A stretch of DNA of 64,000 nucleotides from Myxococcus fulvus (lineage in GTDB: Bacteria; Myxococcota; Myxococcia; Myxococcales; Myxococcaceae), in contig NZ_FOIB01000003.1 in assembly GCF_900111765.1 (NCBI RefSeq), positions 62,001-126,000 on the forward strand, in the 5' to 3' direction. Every line of letters starts with the position of its first letter. Positions within the stretch are counted from its first letter, which is position 1. The position numbers and the translations under genes were made by a program. The notes beneath the pieces are model-generated. The model saw nothing but the letters and a program-made list of their open reading frames with translations. It had not been told where the DNA came from and ran no database searches. This document shows positions 16,431 through 26,073 of the stretch, in pieces.

Positions 16431-17252
16431 ATGAACGCACGCACGCTCCGCGTCTTCGCACCACTGGTGGTCTGGTTGGCGGCCTCGGCGGCCGCCGCGC
16501 AGGATGACGAGGCCGTCCTCGACAACGTCGTCGTCCGCAACCGGCTGTACGAGCCGGGTGGCAAGCTCGAGGTGTCCCTGGGGGTGGGGCTGCCCCTCCA
16601 GACGCACCTGACGGCGCACTACTTCTTCAACCTCGGCGTCGCCTACAACCTCTTCAACACCTTCGCGGTGGAGGCGCGCGCGGGCTACGCGGCCAGCCGC
16701 CACACGGGCCTGGCGCGCTCCATCTCCGAGAGCTTCCTGGCGCGCGAGGACAAGCGCGTCACGGACGAGCTGGAGGACCTCTGGGAGATGAACCTCCACG
16801 GCGTGGCGGGCATCCGCTGGGCGCCCATCTACGGGAAGCTGAGCCTGGTGTCGGACCTCCCCGCGCACTTCCAGGCCTATGTGTGGGCCGGCGGCGGTCT
16901 GGGCAGCTTCCAGCGCAACTCCGTCATCCAGTGCTCGCAGGTCGTCAACCGGACGGCGGGCGTCTGCGACAACCGCACCTCGCTGGATGACCGGGGCAGC
17001 GCGTCGGAGGACTACTGGGTGCGCGAGACGCGCGTGGCGCCCATGGTGTCCGCGGCGGTGGGCTTCCGCTTCTTCATCCTCGACAAGCACGGGCTGCGGC
17101 TGGAGGTGCGCGACTGGGTGTTCCGCGACAACTACCGCGTCAACCTGGTCCGCGAGGACTGGGAGGCGGGCCGCGTGACGGGTGAGTCCGCGTCCAGTCC
17201 GGGCCTCACGCACCTGGTGCAGTTCGACCTCGGCTACACCTACTCCTTCTAG
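16431..17252 (+). CDS. nfsA: Outer membrane beta-barrel protein NfsA (GltA/GltB-like)
   Basis: 273 residues from ATG 16431 (AGGAACC before it). A signal peptide (FAPLVVWLAASAAAAQ) is followed by amphipathic beta strands (KLEVSLGVGLPL, LTAHYFFNLGVAYNLFN, HLVQFDLGYTYSF). The C-terminus is Phe after alternating hydrophobics, the BAM recognition signature. Myxobacterial Glt and Nfs machines each contain outer membrane barrels of this type. Here it opens a contiguous eight-gene locus without gltI/gltJ homologues, which is the layout of the M. xanthus spore-coat nfsA-H operon rather than the split glt clusters. It should form part of the outer membrane complex that moves or assembles surface polysaccharide. 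Confidence 0.8.
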   Translation: MNARTLRVFAPLVVWLAASAAAAQDDEAVLDNVVVRNRLYEPGGKLEVSLGVGLPLQTHLTAHYFFNLGVAYNLFNTFAVEARAGYAASRHTGLARSISESFLAREDKRVTDELEDLWEMNLHGVAGIRWAPIYGKLSLVSDLPAHFQAYVWAGGGLGSFQRNSVIQCSQVVNRTAGVCDNRTSLDDRGSASEDYWVRETRVAPMVSAAVGFRFFILDKHGLRLEVRDWVFRDNYRVNLVREDWEAGRVTGESASSPGLTHLVQFDLGYTYSF

Positions 17253-17266
17253 GGCACCTTCGAACC

Positions 17267-18526
17267 ATGCGACCGATTCTGTCCCTCGCGCTCCTCGTCG
17301 CCGCGGTGGCCCAGGCGGCCCCGCGCTTCCCGACGTCCGCGGCCTTCCTTGCCCAAGCCGAGGAGGCGCCGTCCGTGCCCGCTCCGGGCGCGGAGACCGC
17401 CGTGCCGCCGCCTCCCGCCCCACCCGAGCCGAAGCTGGAGGCGCCCCGCGCGCCGGCCTCGCGTCCGGAGCCCACCGTGCCCACCGAGGCCGCCAAGGCG
17501 CCGGCCGTGCAGCCCGCGCTCGCGCCGGTGCAGGAGGAGCTGCCTGTCCAGGAGGACACCGAGCCCGCGGTGGCCGAGCCCGTGCGCGAGCACGACGTGG
17601 ACGCGCCGGTGACGCCGGATGACGCGCCCGTGCTGGCCTCGTCCGACGAGGCGCCGCGCACCACCGACGCGCAGCAGCAGCGCCTGGTGAACGGCGCGCC
17701 GCTCTACAACCCGAACGTGTCGCTGCACATCGTCCAGAAGAAGCGCTTCGCGGACGAGGGCAAGCACGAGCTGGCGCTGTACCCGGCGGTGGTTCAGGTC
17801 AACGGCAAGTACACCAACCACGCCGGCACCGCGCTGCACTACATCTACCACCTGCAGGAGAACTTCGGCCTCCAGGTGACGGGCCAGTACAACTGGCACA
17901 CCAACGAGAGCGGCTTCAACCTGGAGCTCATCGACAAGGTGCGTGAGCAGGCGCAGGCGGCCTCGTCGCTCTTGTTGGTGTGGGGCGCGCAGGCGGGCGT
18001 GGAGGTGACGCCGCTGTACGGCAAGTTCGCGTTCCTGGACAACAAGCTGGCGCAGTTCAGCCTGGTGCTCAGCGGCGGCGCGGGCATCGGCTCCACGCGC
18101 CACCTCATCCGCCCCGCGGTCTCCAACGAGGTGGATGGTCAGCGCTATGACGTGCCGGCGCGCTTCGGCGACACGGGCACCAAGTTCCTGGGCTCGGTGG
18201 GCGGCGGCTTCCGGCTGCAGTTCGGTGAGTCGTACGCGTTGCGCCTGGAGGTCCGCGACCTCATCTACACGGCCCGCGTGGACAGGGTGGACGGCTGCAA
18301 CCTGGCGGACTTCGAGGCGCTGGAGGCCGCGCGCTCCACGGGGCAGGACTTCGCCGCGCTGCAGCTGAGCGGCAGCTGCAACTACCAGAAGTTCGACGGC
18401 GTCGACCCGAAGACGAAGAAGAACTACCGCGAGGACATCATCCTCGGACGCGACCTGGTGGCCGAGCCGTCCTCCGACGTGCTCAACAACATCAGCTTCT
18501 ACGCAGGCTTCTCGTTCCTCTTCTGA
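17267..18526 (+). CDS. nfsB: Outer membrane beta-barrel protein NfsB with Pro-rich N-terminal extension
   Basis: 419 residues. The signal peptide is MRPILSLALLVAAVAQA. Residues about 30-130 form a Pro/Ala/Glu-rich, probably disordered linker (VPPPPAPPEPKLEAP, VQEELPVQEDTEPA), perhaps spanning the periplasm. From about residue 140 amphipathic strands build a barrel (LALYPAVVQVNGKYTN, FGLQVTGQYNWHT, KFLGSVGGGFRLQFG) and the chain ends SFYAGFSFLF, a terminal-Phe barrel signature. It starts 14 nt after nfsA. The pair corresponds to the two barrel proteins GltA/GltB of the gliding complex. Confidence 0.8.
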   Translation: MRPILSLALLVAAVAQAAPRFPTSAAFLAQAEEAPSVPAPGAETAVPPPPAPPEPKLEAPRAPASRPEPTVPTEAAKAPAVQPALAPVQEELPVQEDTEPAVAEPVREHDVDAPVTPDDAPVLASSDEAPRTTDAQQQRLVNGAPLYNPNVSLHIVQKKRFADEGKHELALYPAVVQVNGKYTNHAGTALHYIYHLQENFGLQVTGQYNWHTNESGFNLELIDKVREQAQAASSLLLVWGAQAGVEVTPLYGKFAFLDNKLAQFSLVLSGGAGIGSTRHLIRPAVSNEVDGQRYDVPARFGDTGTKFLGSVGGGFRLQFGESYALRLEVRDLIYTARVDRVDGCNLADFEALEAARSTGQDFAALQLSGSCNYQKFDGVDPKTKKNYREDIILGRDLVAEPSSDVLNNISFYAGFSFLF

Positions 18527-18533
18527 TTGCGCC

Positions 18534-20087
18534 ATGAAGGCACGACTCGCCATGAACCGACTGCTTCCTCTCCTCGCCGTCCTGGCGCCGCTCGCGGCCA
18601 GCGCCCAGGACCCGGGCGGCTACAACCGCGCCCTGGCCGCCTTCAACGCCGGTGACATCGACACCGCGGCGCCGCTCTTCTTCCAGGCCTCCGAGGCCGG
18701 CGGCGACGCGCAGACACAGGGCAAGGCGGAGTACTTCCTCGCCCAGTCGCTCGCGAAGAAGGGCCTGCCGGTGGCGGCCTTCATCTCCTACGCGGCCATC
18801 GTCAACGCCGGGCCCTCGCACCCCTCGTACCTCAAGGCGGTGGAGGGGCTGGTGGACATGCAGCAGCAGCTCGACGAGCAGAACCTCATCCCCAGCATCC
18901 TCAATCAGGCGTACTCGGACGAGGTGAGAGACCAGTGGGTGACGCTGCCCAAGGAGGTGCTCGCGCGCATCAACTACCTGGTGGGCACGGTGAGCCAGCG
19001 TCGCATGCGCTTCGAGGAGGCGCGCTCGCTGCTGGAGGCGGTGCCCAAGGACAGCCGCGTGTACGCCAAGGCGCGCTACCTGCTGGGCGTGGTGCTGGCG
19101 GACCCGCGCTTCCCTGGCCGGCCCGGTGAGGGCGAGGCGCTCGACAAGGAGGCGCTGGCCGCCTTCAACGTGGCGCTGGCCTCCCAGGAGCCGCAGGTGG
19201 AGCTCAAGGCGACGCAGCACCTGGCGCTCATCGGCCTGGGGCGGCTGCACTACCGCCGGGGCGAGTACGCGGAGGCGACGGCGGCGTACGAGCGGGTGCC
19301 GCGCTACACGCGCTACTGGGACCAGGCCCTGTTCGAGAACGGCTTCGCGCGCTTCCAGAACGAGGACTTCGGCGGCGCGCTCGGCAGCCTCCAGGCGCTG
19401 CACGCCCCGCAGTTCGCCGGGGCCTTCCAGCCCGAGTCGTGGATCCTCAAGTCCACCGTCTATTACTACGCGTGCCTCTACGACGAGGTGAAGACGACGC
19501 TGGCGGCCTTCGATGACCTGTACGGCCCCATGGCCAAGCAGCTCGAGCCCTTCACCGCGGAGGACGGCGACCTCATCCAGGCCTACAACCTGGTGGCCGC
19601 GGAGAACCGCCGCCTGCCGCGCCCGGTGTACCTGTGGCTGCGCAACAATGAGCGCATCCGCGAGGTGATGCGCGTGCTGGCCCGCGTCGACCAGGAGAAG
19701 CGCGAGCTGTCCTCCGGGCCCTGGCGCGGCACGCCCCTGGCGACGCAGACCGTCGCGTCGCTGGAGGAGATTCGCGGCACGCTGCTTCAGGTGGGAGGGA
19801 CGCTGGCGCGCAGCCGCATCCGTGAGGCGGCCGACAACCTGCGCACGTTCTCCGACCAGGCCGAAATCATCCGCGTGCAGACGGCGCTCGATGAGAAGGA
19901 CCTGCTGCAGGCGGGCCTGGACCAGAAGACGCTCCTGACGCGCCAGTCGCTCTACCGGCCGAAGATGCCGGGCGCGGCGTGGAACTACTGGAAGTTCCAG
20001 GGCGAGTTCTGGATCGACGAGATTGGGTACTACCAATACACCCTGAAGCGGGGCTGCCCGGCGAAGACGGCGGACGCCCAACCGTGA
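18534..20087 (+). CDS. nfsC: Periplasmic TPR-like protein NfsC (GltC-like)
   Basis: 517 residues from ATG 18534; ATG 18552 is an alternative with a better-spaced AAGG. A signal peptide (LLPLLAVLAPLAASAQ) precedes repeated helix pairs of tetratricopeptide character (YNRALAAFNAGDIDTAAPLFFQA, AEYFLAQSLAKKGLPVAAF, GRLHYRRGEYAEATAAYERV, DQALFENGFARFQNEDFGGAL). GltC, its likely counterpart in gliding, is a periplasmic TPR protein that works with the outer membrane barrels. It starts 7 nt after nfsB, and a strong hairpin follows it at 20122-20166. The long helical C-terminal part has no motif I can name. Confidence 0.78.
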   Translation: MKARLAMNRLLPLLAVLAPLAASAQDPGGYNRALAAFNAGDIDTAAPLFFQASEAGGDAQTQGKAEYFLAQSLAKKGLPVAAFISYAAIVNAGPSHPSYLKAVEGLVDMQQQLDEQNLIPSILNQAYSDEVRDQWVTLPKEVLARINYLVGTVSQRRMRFEEARSLLEAVPKDSRVYAKARYLLGVVLADPRFPGRPGEGEALDKEALAAFNVALASQEPQVELKATQHLALIGLGRLHYRRGEYAEATAAYERVPRYTRYWDQALFENGFARFQNEDFGGALGSLQALHAPQFAGAFQPESWILKSTVYYYACLYDEVKTTLAAFDDLYGPMAKQLEPFTAEDGDLIQAYNLVAAENRRLPRPVYLWLRNNERIREVMRVLARVDQEKRELSSGPWRGTPLATQTVASLEEIRGTLLQVGGTLARSRIREAADNLRTFSDQAEIIRVQTALDEKDLLQAGLDQKTLLTRQSLYRPKMPGAAWNYWKFQGEFWIDEIGYYQYTLKRGCPAKTADAQP

Positions 20088-20121
20088 CACTCCGGGCACA
20101 CGGTGCCCGGCGCTCGTACCC

Positions 20122-20175
20122 AAGGGGACCTCCTTCGCGCACATCATGTGCCGGGGTGGTCCCCTTCGTGTTTCC
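20122..20175 (+). terminator. Nested hairpin between nfsC and nfsD
   Basis: AAGGGGACC (20122-20130) pairs with GGTCCCCTT (20158-20166). Inside, GCACAT (20139-20144) pairs with ATGTGC (20146-20151). CGTGTTTCC follows. It lies 34 nt after the nfsC stop and 134 nt before the nfsD start. It could end or attenuate the nfsABC transcript. Confidence 0.6.
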
Positions 20176-20299
20176 TGCGTCGCAAGAGCCGTTCCACCCC
20201 ACTTCTCATTCAGGGTAGGCGCGTCTACTTTCGTTCGTCCCTCGTCGCCGGGTGAATGACTGCTCGGGGGGCGGGGCGGCGTCACAGGCGGGAGCTCGC

Positions 20300-23200
20300 A
20301 TGAAGGTGGTGCTTCGTTTCGGTGCGCTGGCGGTGGGCGTGGCGCTCGCCACCAGCGGGGTGGGGGAGGCGGCGGAAGCGCCGGCGCGCAAGGCGGCGAA
20401 GAAGCCCGCGGCTTCAGCGTCGAAGAATACGGGGGCGGACAAGGGCAAGAAGGGCGCCCAGGCGAAGAAGGCCGAGGAGAAACCTCAGCCTCCGCCCGGC
20501 GTCGCGCCCGAGGACGTGCGGCGGGGCCCCGCGCGCGTGAAGCCCGCGACGGCCAAGTTCGCGGACATCCCGCGCATCGCGGACTCGCGCAAGAGCGCGC
20601 TGGCGGACAAGAAGCGCGACGAGGCGATTGAAGCCTTCAAGCGCCTCATCCCCAAGCTCCAGGACGGCAACCAGCAGAAGGCGGAGATGCTCTACCGCCT
20701 GTCGGAGCTGTACTGGGAGAAGTCCAAGTACCTCTACCAGCTGGAGATGGACCGCTTCCTGGCGGAGGAGAAGAAGTACGACGCGGCGGTGGCCCGCGGC
20801 GAGAAGGCGGAGGCGCCCAAGCAGGACCATCGCGACAGCGAGCGCTACCGCACCGAGACGATGGGCATCTACGAGGACATCCTGCGCGGCTACCCGCAGT
20901 ACCCGCAGCGCGACGAGGTCCTCTTCTCCATGGGCTACAACCTCTACGAGCTGGGCCGGCGCGAGGACGCCGTGGCCCGCTACGAGGAGCTCATCAAGGA
21001 GTTCCCGCGCTCGCAGTTCGTGCCGGACGCGTACATCCAGCTCGGCAACCACTACTTCGAGTCCAACAAGCTCATCCCCGCCAAGGCCAACTACGAGAAG
21101 GCCCGCGACTCCGGCGTCCCGAAGATCTACGCCTACGCCGTCTACAAGCTGTCCTGGTGTGACTACAACACGGGTGACTACGACGCGGGCCTGGCCAAGC
21201 TGCACGAGGTGGTGGACTACGCCGCGAAGCAGCCGGAGCTCGGCGACCTGCGCACCGAGGCGCTCAATGACCTGACGGTCTTCTACGTCCAGTTGGATCA
21301 GCCCAAGCAGGCCATCGCGTACTTCCGCGAGAAGGCGCCGGCGAAGCGCCAGGGGCGGCTGCTCGCGAAGACGGCCGCGGGCCTGGTGGACGCGGGTCAC
21401 TTCGACAGCGCCATCCTCCTGTACCGCACGCTGGTGGACGACGAGCCCATGGGCGCCAGCGCGCCGGAGTACCAGCAGGCCATCGTCCGCGCCTTCGAGG
21501 GCTTGAGGAACCGCCAGCAGGTCCGCAAGGAGATGAAGCGGATGGTGGACCTCTACAGCCCGGGCGGCGAGTGGTGGAAGTCCAACGAGGGCAAGGCCCC
21601 CGTGCTGCGCAACGCCTTCAACGTCACGGAAGAGGCGATGCGGGTGATGGTGACGGAGTACCACCAGGAGGCGCAGAAGACGCGCCAGGTGGAGACCTAC
21701 CGGCTCGCGCGCGACATCTACAAGCAGTACGTGGACGCCTTCGCGTCGAACGCGAACCCGGAGTTCGTGGCGGACTCCGCCTTCAACCTGCGCTTCTTCT
21801 ACGCGGAGATTCTCTGGGCGCTCGAGGAGTGGCAGGCCGCCGCGGCCGAGTACGACGCCGTGGTCGCCTTCCAGATTCCGGACCGTGACTCGGCGCGCGA
21901 GGTCTCCAACGAGAGCTACCGCAAGAGCGCCGCTTTCAACGCCATCCTCGCCTACGACAAGCTGGTGAAGATCGAGCGGGGCCAGCTCGCCAAGAGCGAC
22001 CTCAAGGACGGTCAGAAGGTCGACGAGAAGAAGGACAAGGGCGACGTCGCGCGGCAGAAGATCGTCAAGCGCGACGCGAAGGAGAAGCAGGAGGAGGCGC
22101 TCACGAAGTTCGAGGAGCGGCTGGTCTCCGCGTGCGACGTCTACGTGAAGCTCTACCCGGGCACGCAGGATGAAATCGACCTGCGCTACCAGGCCGCCGT
22201 CATCCTCTATGACCGCAGCCACTTCGTGGACGCGGCGCGGCGCTTCGGCGAAATCATCGAGAAGTTCCCGGAGGAGCGCCGCTCGCGCGACGCCGCGGAC
22301 CTGACGATGTACGTGCTGGAGAGCCGCCAGGAGTGGCTGGAGCTGTCCACGCTGTCGCGCAAGTTCCTCGAGAACAAGAAGCTGTCCAAGCCCGGCTCCG
22401 AGTTCGCCGCCCGCGTCGCCCGCGTGGTGGAGGGCAGCCACTACAAGTGGGTGGACGAGGTCGTCTACAAGCAGGAGAAGAACCCGAAGAAGGCGGCCGA
22501 GGAGTTCCTCAAGTACGTCAAGGAGTTCCCCAAGTCGGAGAACGCGGACCGCGCGCTCACCTACGCCATGTCCATCGCCCAGGAGGCGGGGGAGCTGGAC
22601 CGCGGCATCGAGGCGGGCGAGCGCGTGCTGGCCGAGTACCCGCGCAGCCCCTTCGAGCTCAAGGCGCGCTACACGCTGGCGGGCCTCTACGAGAAGGTCG
22701 CCGACTACCGCAAGGCGGCCACGCTGGCCGAGTCCTTCCTCGCAAGCTACGACGCCGCGCTGAAGGCGAGCGACGCGGAGGGCAAGAAGGGCAAGGACGC
22801 TCGCGCGAAGACGGTGGCGAAGAAGGGTGACACGCCGGGCGCGGAGGAGGACGCGGACTCGCGCCGCTCGCAGAAGGCCGCCGAGCGCAAGGCGCTGGTG
22901 GCCGAGGCGGGCGCGTGGGTGGCGGACGCCCAGTTCAACGCGGGCGTGTGGTGGGAGAGCGCTGGCGAGGCCCAGAAGGCCGTGGCGGCCTACAACGCCT
23001 ACGTCACGCGCTTCCGCGACCGCAAGGACGTGCCGCAGGTGGCGTACTCCGCGGCGCTCGTCTGGGAGAAGGAGCGCAAGTGGAGCGAGGCGGCCCGTGC
23101 GTTCGGCGCCTTCGCGGACGGCTATGGCCGCGACTCGCGCGCCACGCCCTCGCAGCTGTACCTGGCGCGCTACCACGAGCTGCTCGCGTGGCAGCAGCTC

Positions 23201-23953
23201 AAGAACGTCCGCGAGCAGGAGCGCGTGCAGACGGAGCTGGTGCGCGCCTGGGGCCGGCTGCCCGAGGCCACGCGCAAGGAGGACGCGGCGCTCAACGCCT
23301 ATGCCCATGCGCGCTTCCTGGCGCTGGAGCCGGCGTGGAAGCGCTACACGGACATCCGCTTCTCGCGCGTCACCACCATCCGCCGGGACTTGACGGCCAA
23401 GCAGCGGGAGATCCAGCGCGTGGAGAAGGAGTACCTCGCGGTGCTCTCCACGGGCTCGGGCGAGTGGGGCATCGCGGCGCTCACGCGCATCGGCCTCGCG
23501 TACGCGGACTTCGCGCGCAACATCATGGACTCGCCGGACCCCACGGGGCTCGACGAGGAGCAGCTCGGCATGTACCGCTCGGAGCTGGAGAACCTGGCGC
23601 TGCCCTTGGAGGACAAGGCCAACGAGGCCCTGGAGAAGGCGCTGGAGAAGGCCTACGAGCTGGGCATCTACAGCCCGTGGACGCTGGCCGCGCAGGACCA
23701 GGTCAACCGCTACCACCCGGGCACCTATGCCCAGGTGCGCAAGGTGGGCTACCGCGCGCATGACTCGCTCGCGGCGGCGGAGCTCGCACGGGAGCCCGGC
23801 GGCCCCTCGGGCGCGACGGCCACGCCCGCGGTGACGCCGGAGACCGGCGCTCCCTCGATTCAGCTCCCGCCGGTGGAGGGCGCGCCGAAGACGCCCCTTC
23901 CGGAGGACAGGACGCAGGCACCCACCGCCGCGGTCCAGGAGGTGCTGCCATGA
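20300..23953 (+). CDS. nfsD: Large periplasmic TPR protein NfsD (GltD/AgmU-like)
   Basis: 1217 residues from ATG 20300 with GGGAG six bases upstream. After a signal peptide (FGALAVGVALATSGVGEAAEA) comes a Lys/Ala-rich linker (KKAEEKPQPPPG), then more than ten tetratricopeptide repeats over residues about 90-1100 (YNLYELGRREDAVARYEELIKEFP and DAYIQLGNHYFESNKL are typical). The C-terminal tail is Pro/Thr-rich. AgmU/GltD of M. xanthus is a periplasmic TPR protein of about this length that links inner- and outer-membrane parts of the gliding motor; the nfs paralogue would do the same in spore-coat assembly. Its stop overlaps the nfsE start (ATGA). Confidence 0.82.
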   Translation: MKVVLRFGALAVGVALATSGVGEAAEAPARKAAKKPAASASKNTGADKGKKGAQAKKAEEKPQPPPGVAPEDVRRGPARVKPATAKFADIPRIADSRKSALADKKRDEAIEAFKRLIPKLQDGNQQKAEMLYRLSELYWEKSKYLYQLEMDRFLAEEKKYDAAVARGEKAEAPKQDHRDSERYRTETMGIYEDILRGYPQYPQRDEVLFSMGYNLYELGRREDAVARYEELIKEFPRSQFVPDAYIQLGNHYFESNKLIPAKANYEKARDSGVPKIYAYAVYKLSWCDYNTGDYDAGLAKLHEVVDYAAKQPELGDLRTEALNDLTVFYVQLDQPKQAIAYFREKAPAKRQGRLLAKTAAGLVDAGHFDSAILLYRTLVDDEPMGASAPEYQQAIVRAFEGLRNRQQVRKEMKRMVDLYSPGGEWWKSNEGKAPVLRNAFNVTEEAMRVMVTEYHQEAQKTRQVETYRLARDIYKQYVDAFASNANPEFVADSAFNLRFFYAEILWALEEWQAAAAEYDAVVAFQIPDRDSAREVSNESYRKSAAFNAILAYDKLVKIERGQLAKSDLKDGQKVDEKKDKGDVARQKIVKRDAKEKQEEALTKFEERLVSACDVYVKLYPGTQDEIDLRYQAAVILYDRSHFVDAARRFGEIIEKFPEERRSRDAADLTMYVLESRQEWLELSTLSRKFLENKKLSKPGSEFAARVARVVEGSHYKWVDEVVYKQEKNPKKAAEEFLKYVKEFPKSENADRALTYAMSIAQEAGELDRGIEAGERVLAEYPRSPFELKARYTLAGLYEKVADYRKAATLAESFLASYDAALKASDAEGKKGKDARAKTVAKKGDTPGAEEDADSRRSQKAAERKALVAEAGAWVADAQFNAGVWWESAGEAQKAVAAYNAYVTRFRDRKDVPQVAYSAALVWEKERKWSEAARAFGAFADGYGRDSRATPSQLYLARYHELLAWQQLKNVREQERVQTELVRAWGRLPEATRKEDAALNAYAHARFLALEPAWKRYTDIRFSRVTTIRRDLTAKQREIQRVEKEYLAVLSTGSGEWGIAALTRIGLAYADFARNIMDSPDPTGLDEEQLGMYRSELENLALPLEDKANEALEKALEKAYELGIYSPWTLAAQDQVNRYHPGTYAQVRKVGYRAHDSLAAAELAREPGGPSGATATPAVTPETGAPSIQLPPVEGAPKTPLPEDRTQAPTAAVQEVLP

Positions 23954-25557
23954 CCCGCGACGCGAAGAACGCCTTCACGCCCTACACCGGAATGATGCCG
24001 ATGAAATGGTTCCGCTCGCTCGTCGTCGGCTCGCTGGCCTTCACGGCCGCGTGCGCGACGGGCCCCCAGACGAAGCCCACCACCACCAGCGCGCTGCCGG
24101 AGAAGCCCACGGCCGCCGCGCCCTCGGCGACTCCGGAGGCGGCCCCCGCGGCGCCCAAGGAGACGTCCACCATGGCCGAGCAGTTCGCGGCGGCCATCAA
24201 GTCCTACGAAGCCGGTGACCTGGACGCCGCGCGCCAGGGCTTCGAGAAGGTGCTGGTGATGTCGCCGCAGACGCTCAACGCCCAGTTCAACCTGGGCGTC
24301 ATCGCCGAGCGTCAGGGCCGCGTCGACGACGCGCGCACCGCCTACGAGAAGGTCCTGCTGTTGGACCCGGCGCACACGCCGTCCGTCGTCAACCTGGCCG
24401 GCGTGTACCGCGCGCAGGACCGGGGTGATGACGCGCTCGCGCTCTTCGAGAAGGCGCTGAAGACGCCGGGGCGCGCGTACGACGCGTCGCTGCTCAACGG
24501 GCTGTCCGCGACGTACCGGCACCTGGGCAAGCTGGACGAGTCCGAGGCCACCGCGCGCCGCGTGCTGGAGCGCAACAAGGACCATCCGGGCGCGTACAAG
24601 AACCTGGCGTACGTGGCCTACGCGCGGGAGAAGTACCGGCAGGCGGAGCTGCTCGTCGGCACCGCGCGCAAGCACGCGGAGAAGGACCCGTCGCTCTACA
24701 ACCTGCTGGGCATGGTCTACCTGAAGCTGGATGAGCGCTCGCGCGCGCTGTCCCAGTTCCAGAAGGCCGTGTCGCTGGATGACCGGTATGCGCCGGCCTA
24801 CGTGAACCTGGGCGCGCTGGCGCTCAGCTACCGCGACTACGCGGGCGCGGAGAAGGCCTTCACCCGCGCCACGGAGCTGGAGCCCGACTCCGCCGAGGCG
24901 CGCCTGTCGCTGGCGTGGGCGCTGGACGGCCAGAAGGGGAAGGACCCGAAGAAGGGCATCGCCGCGGGTGAGACCTTCGAGAAGGTGCTCGCCAACCGCG
25001 CGGACCTGCCCGAGGCCGTGTGCGGCGCGGGCTGGGCCTATGCCGCGGACCGCACGGGCTGGGAGCGCGCCATCGGCTTCCTGGACCGCTGCAAGACGCT
25101 GGAGTCCACGAGCGAACAGGACCGGCAGATGATCACCGCCAAGGTCACGGGCCTCACGAACATGCTCAAGGCCCCGCCGCCCGAGGCCGCGACGGCCGGC
25201 GCGGAGGGCGACAAGAAGGACGAGGCCACCGGCGGCGGGGGCAACATGCTCAACACCCTGCCGCAGGACGCGAACGCCCCGGACGCACCCGCGGAAGGTG
25301 CACCCGCCGATGGTGCGCCCGTCGAGGGCACCGACTCCGTGGACGCGACGCCGCCGCCCGCCGATACGACGGGCTCGGGCGCCCAGGCACCCGCGAGCGC
25401 GACGGGCGCCCAGGCACCCACGGGGGCGGAGGCCCAGGTGCCCGCGGGCGCGACGCCTGGCGCCGACGCCGTGCAGCAGGGGACGGACGCCCAGGCGCCC
25501 GCGCCCGTGCCGGCGGCTCCGACGCAGCAGGACGCGCAGCCCGCGCCTGCTCCGTAG
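23950..25557 (+). CDS. nfsE: TPR lipoprotein NfsE (GltE/AglT-like)
   Basis: 535 residues, start overlapping the nfsD stop by four bases. The lipobox is FTAACAT after a short basic N-terminus (ATG codons at 23950, 23992 and 24001 are possible starts; the last would give MKWFRSLVVGS). Tetratricopeptide repeats run from about residue 75 to 350 (SYEAGDLDAARQGFEKVL, LGMVYLKLDERSRALSQF). The last 110 residues are a Pro/Ala/Gly low-complexity tail (GAQAPASATGAQAPTGAEAQ) that may extend through the cell wall or surface layer. GltE/AglT is the matching lipoprotein of the gliding machine. A strong hairpin follows. Confidence 0.82.
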   Translation: MTRDAKNAFTPYTGMMPMKWFRSLVVGSLAFTAACATGPQTKPTTTSALPEKPTAAAPSATPEAAPAAPKETSTMAEQFAAAIKSYEAGDLDAARQGFEKVLVMSPQTLNAQFNLGVIAERQGRVDDARTAYEKVLLLDPAHTPSVVNLAGVYRAQDRGDDALALFEKALKTPGRAYDASLLNGLSATYRHLGKLDESEATARRVLERNKDHPGAYKNLAYVAYAREKYRQAELLVGTARKHAEKDPSLYNLLGMVYLKLDERSRALSQFQKAVSLDDRYAPAYVNLGALALSYRDYAGAEKAFTRATELEPDSAEARLSLAWALDGQKGKDPKKGIAAGETFEKVLANRADLPEAVCGAGWAYAADRTGWERAIGFLDRCKTLESTSEQDRQMITAKVTGLTNMLKAPPPEAATAGAEGDKKDEATGGGGNMLNTLPQDANAPDAPAEGAPADGAPVEGTDSVDATPPPADTTGSGAQAPASATGAQAPTGAEAQVPAGATPGADAVQQGTDAQAPAPVPAAPTQQDAQPAPAP

Positions 25558-25571
25558 GACGGCAGTCCCTA

Positions 25572-25610
25572 CAGGGCCGGGAGGAAGTTTTTTCCTCCCT
25601 CCGGGCCCTG
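25572..25610 (+). terminator. Strong hairpin between nfsE and nfsF
   Basis: GGGAGGAA (25579-25586) pairs with TTCCTCCC (25592-25599) around a GTTTT loop; an outer CAGGGCC (25572-25578) pairs with GGGCCCTG (25603-25610) across a 4-nt bulge. It lies 15 nt past the nfsE stop. No long T-run follows the outer stem, so it may be an attenuator or a transcript-stabilising structure. Confidence 0.6.
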
Positions 25611-25738
25611 GTTTGGAAGGCGGCGAGCGAGTTCCATAGGATTCAGGGACTTGGGTGTGGATCGCCTCGTGCAAAGAGTCGCGGGTACCCAACTCGGAAC
25701 CCGCTGTCACACCCGAGGAAGCAAGAAGGAGGTTGGGT

Positions 25739-26023
25739 ATGCGGCGACTGGCAGCGACGGTGACGATGATGGGCCTGCTCGCGGCGCCGGCGGTGATGGC
25801 GCAGGAGCAGTCAAAAGACTCGGTGAAGATCATCCAGGAGGAGGACCGCACGGTCTTCCGGAAGAAGACGGTGATCGACTTCACGGATGTCGCGGTGGAG
25901 GGCGAGCTGACGAAGCCGGAAGGCTCATACGTGCTCCACCGCAAGAAGACGGACTTCCAGAGTCTCATCAAGGTCCGGGAGAACTTCGACCCGGAGCTAC
26001 AGAAGTCCGTCGACAACCTCTAG
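25739..26023 (+). CDS. nfsF: Small exported protein NfsF (GltF/CglF-like)
   Basis: 94 residues from ATG 25739 with a clean AAGGAGG six bases upstream. The signal peptide (MRRLAATVTMMGLLAAPAVMAQ) is followed by a 70-residue charged domain (KIIQEEDRTVFRKKTVIDF, then EGELTKPEGSYVLHRKK, RENFDPELQKSVDNL). This matches the small GltF component of the gliding machine; the GltF-type protein is one that later motility screens named CglF, as I recall. It lies in a 516-bp gap between the nfsE hairpin and nfsG, 50 nt ahead of nfsG. Periplasmic role not known in detail. Confidence 0.8.
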   Translation: MRRLAATVTMMGLLAAPAVMAQEQSKDSVKIIQEEDRTVFRKKTVIDFTDVAVEGELTKPEGSYVLHRKKTDFQSLIKVRENFDPELQKSVDNL

Positions 26024-26073
26024 CGGCGGCGGTCAGGCGTTTTCGGGAGCGGAAGGGAAGAAGGAAGAACTTC

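Noticed and set aside
20414..23761. Long minus-strand frame opposite nfsD
   Set aside because: Leu/Arg/Gly/Val-rich low complexity without ribosome binding site or domains; a shadow of the TPR gene.
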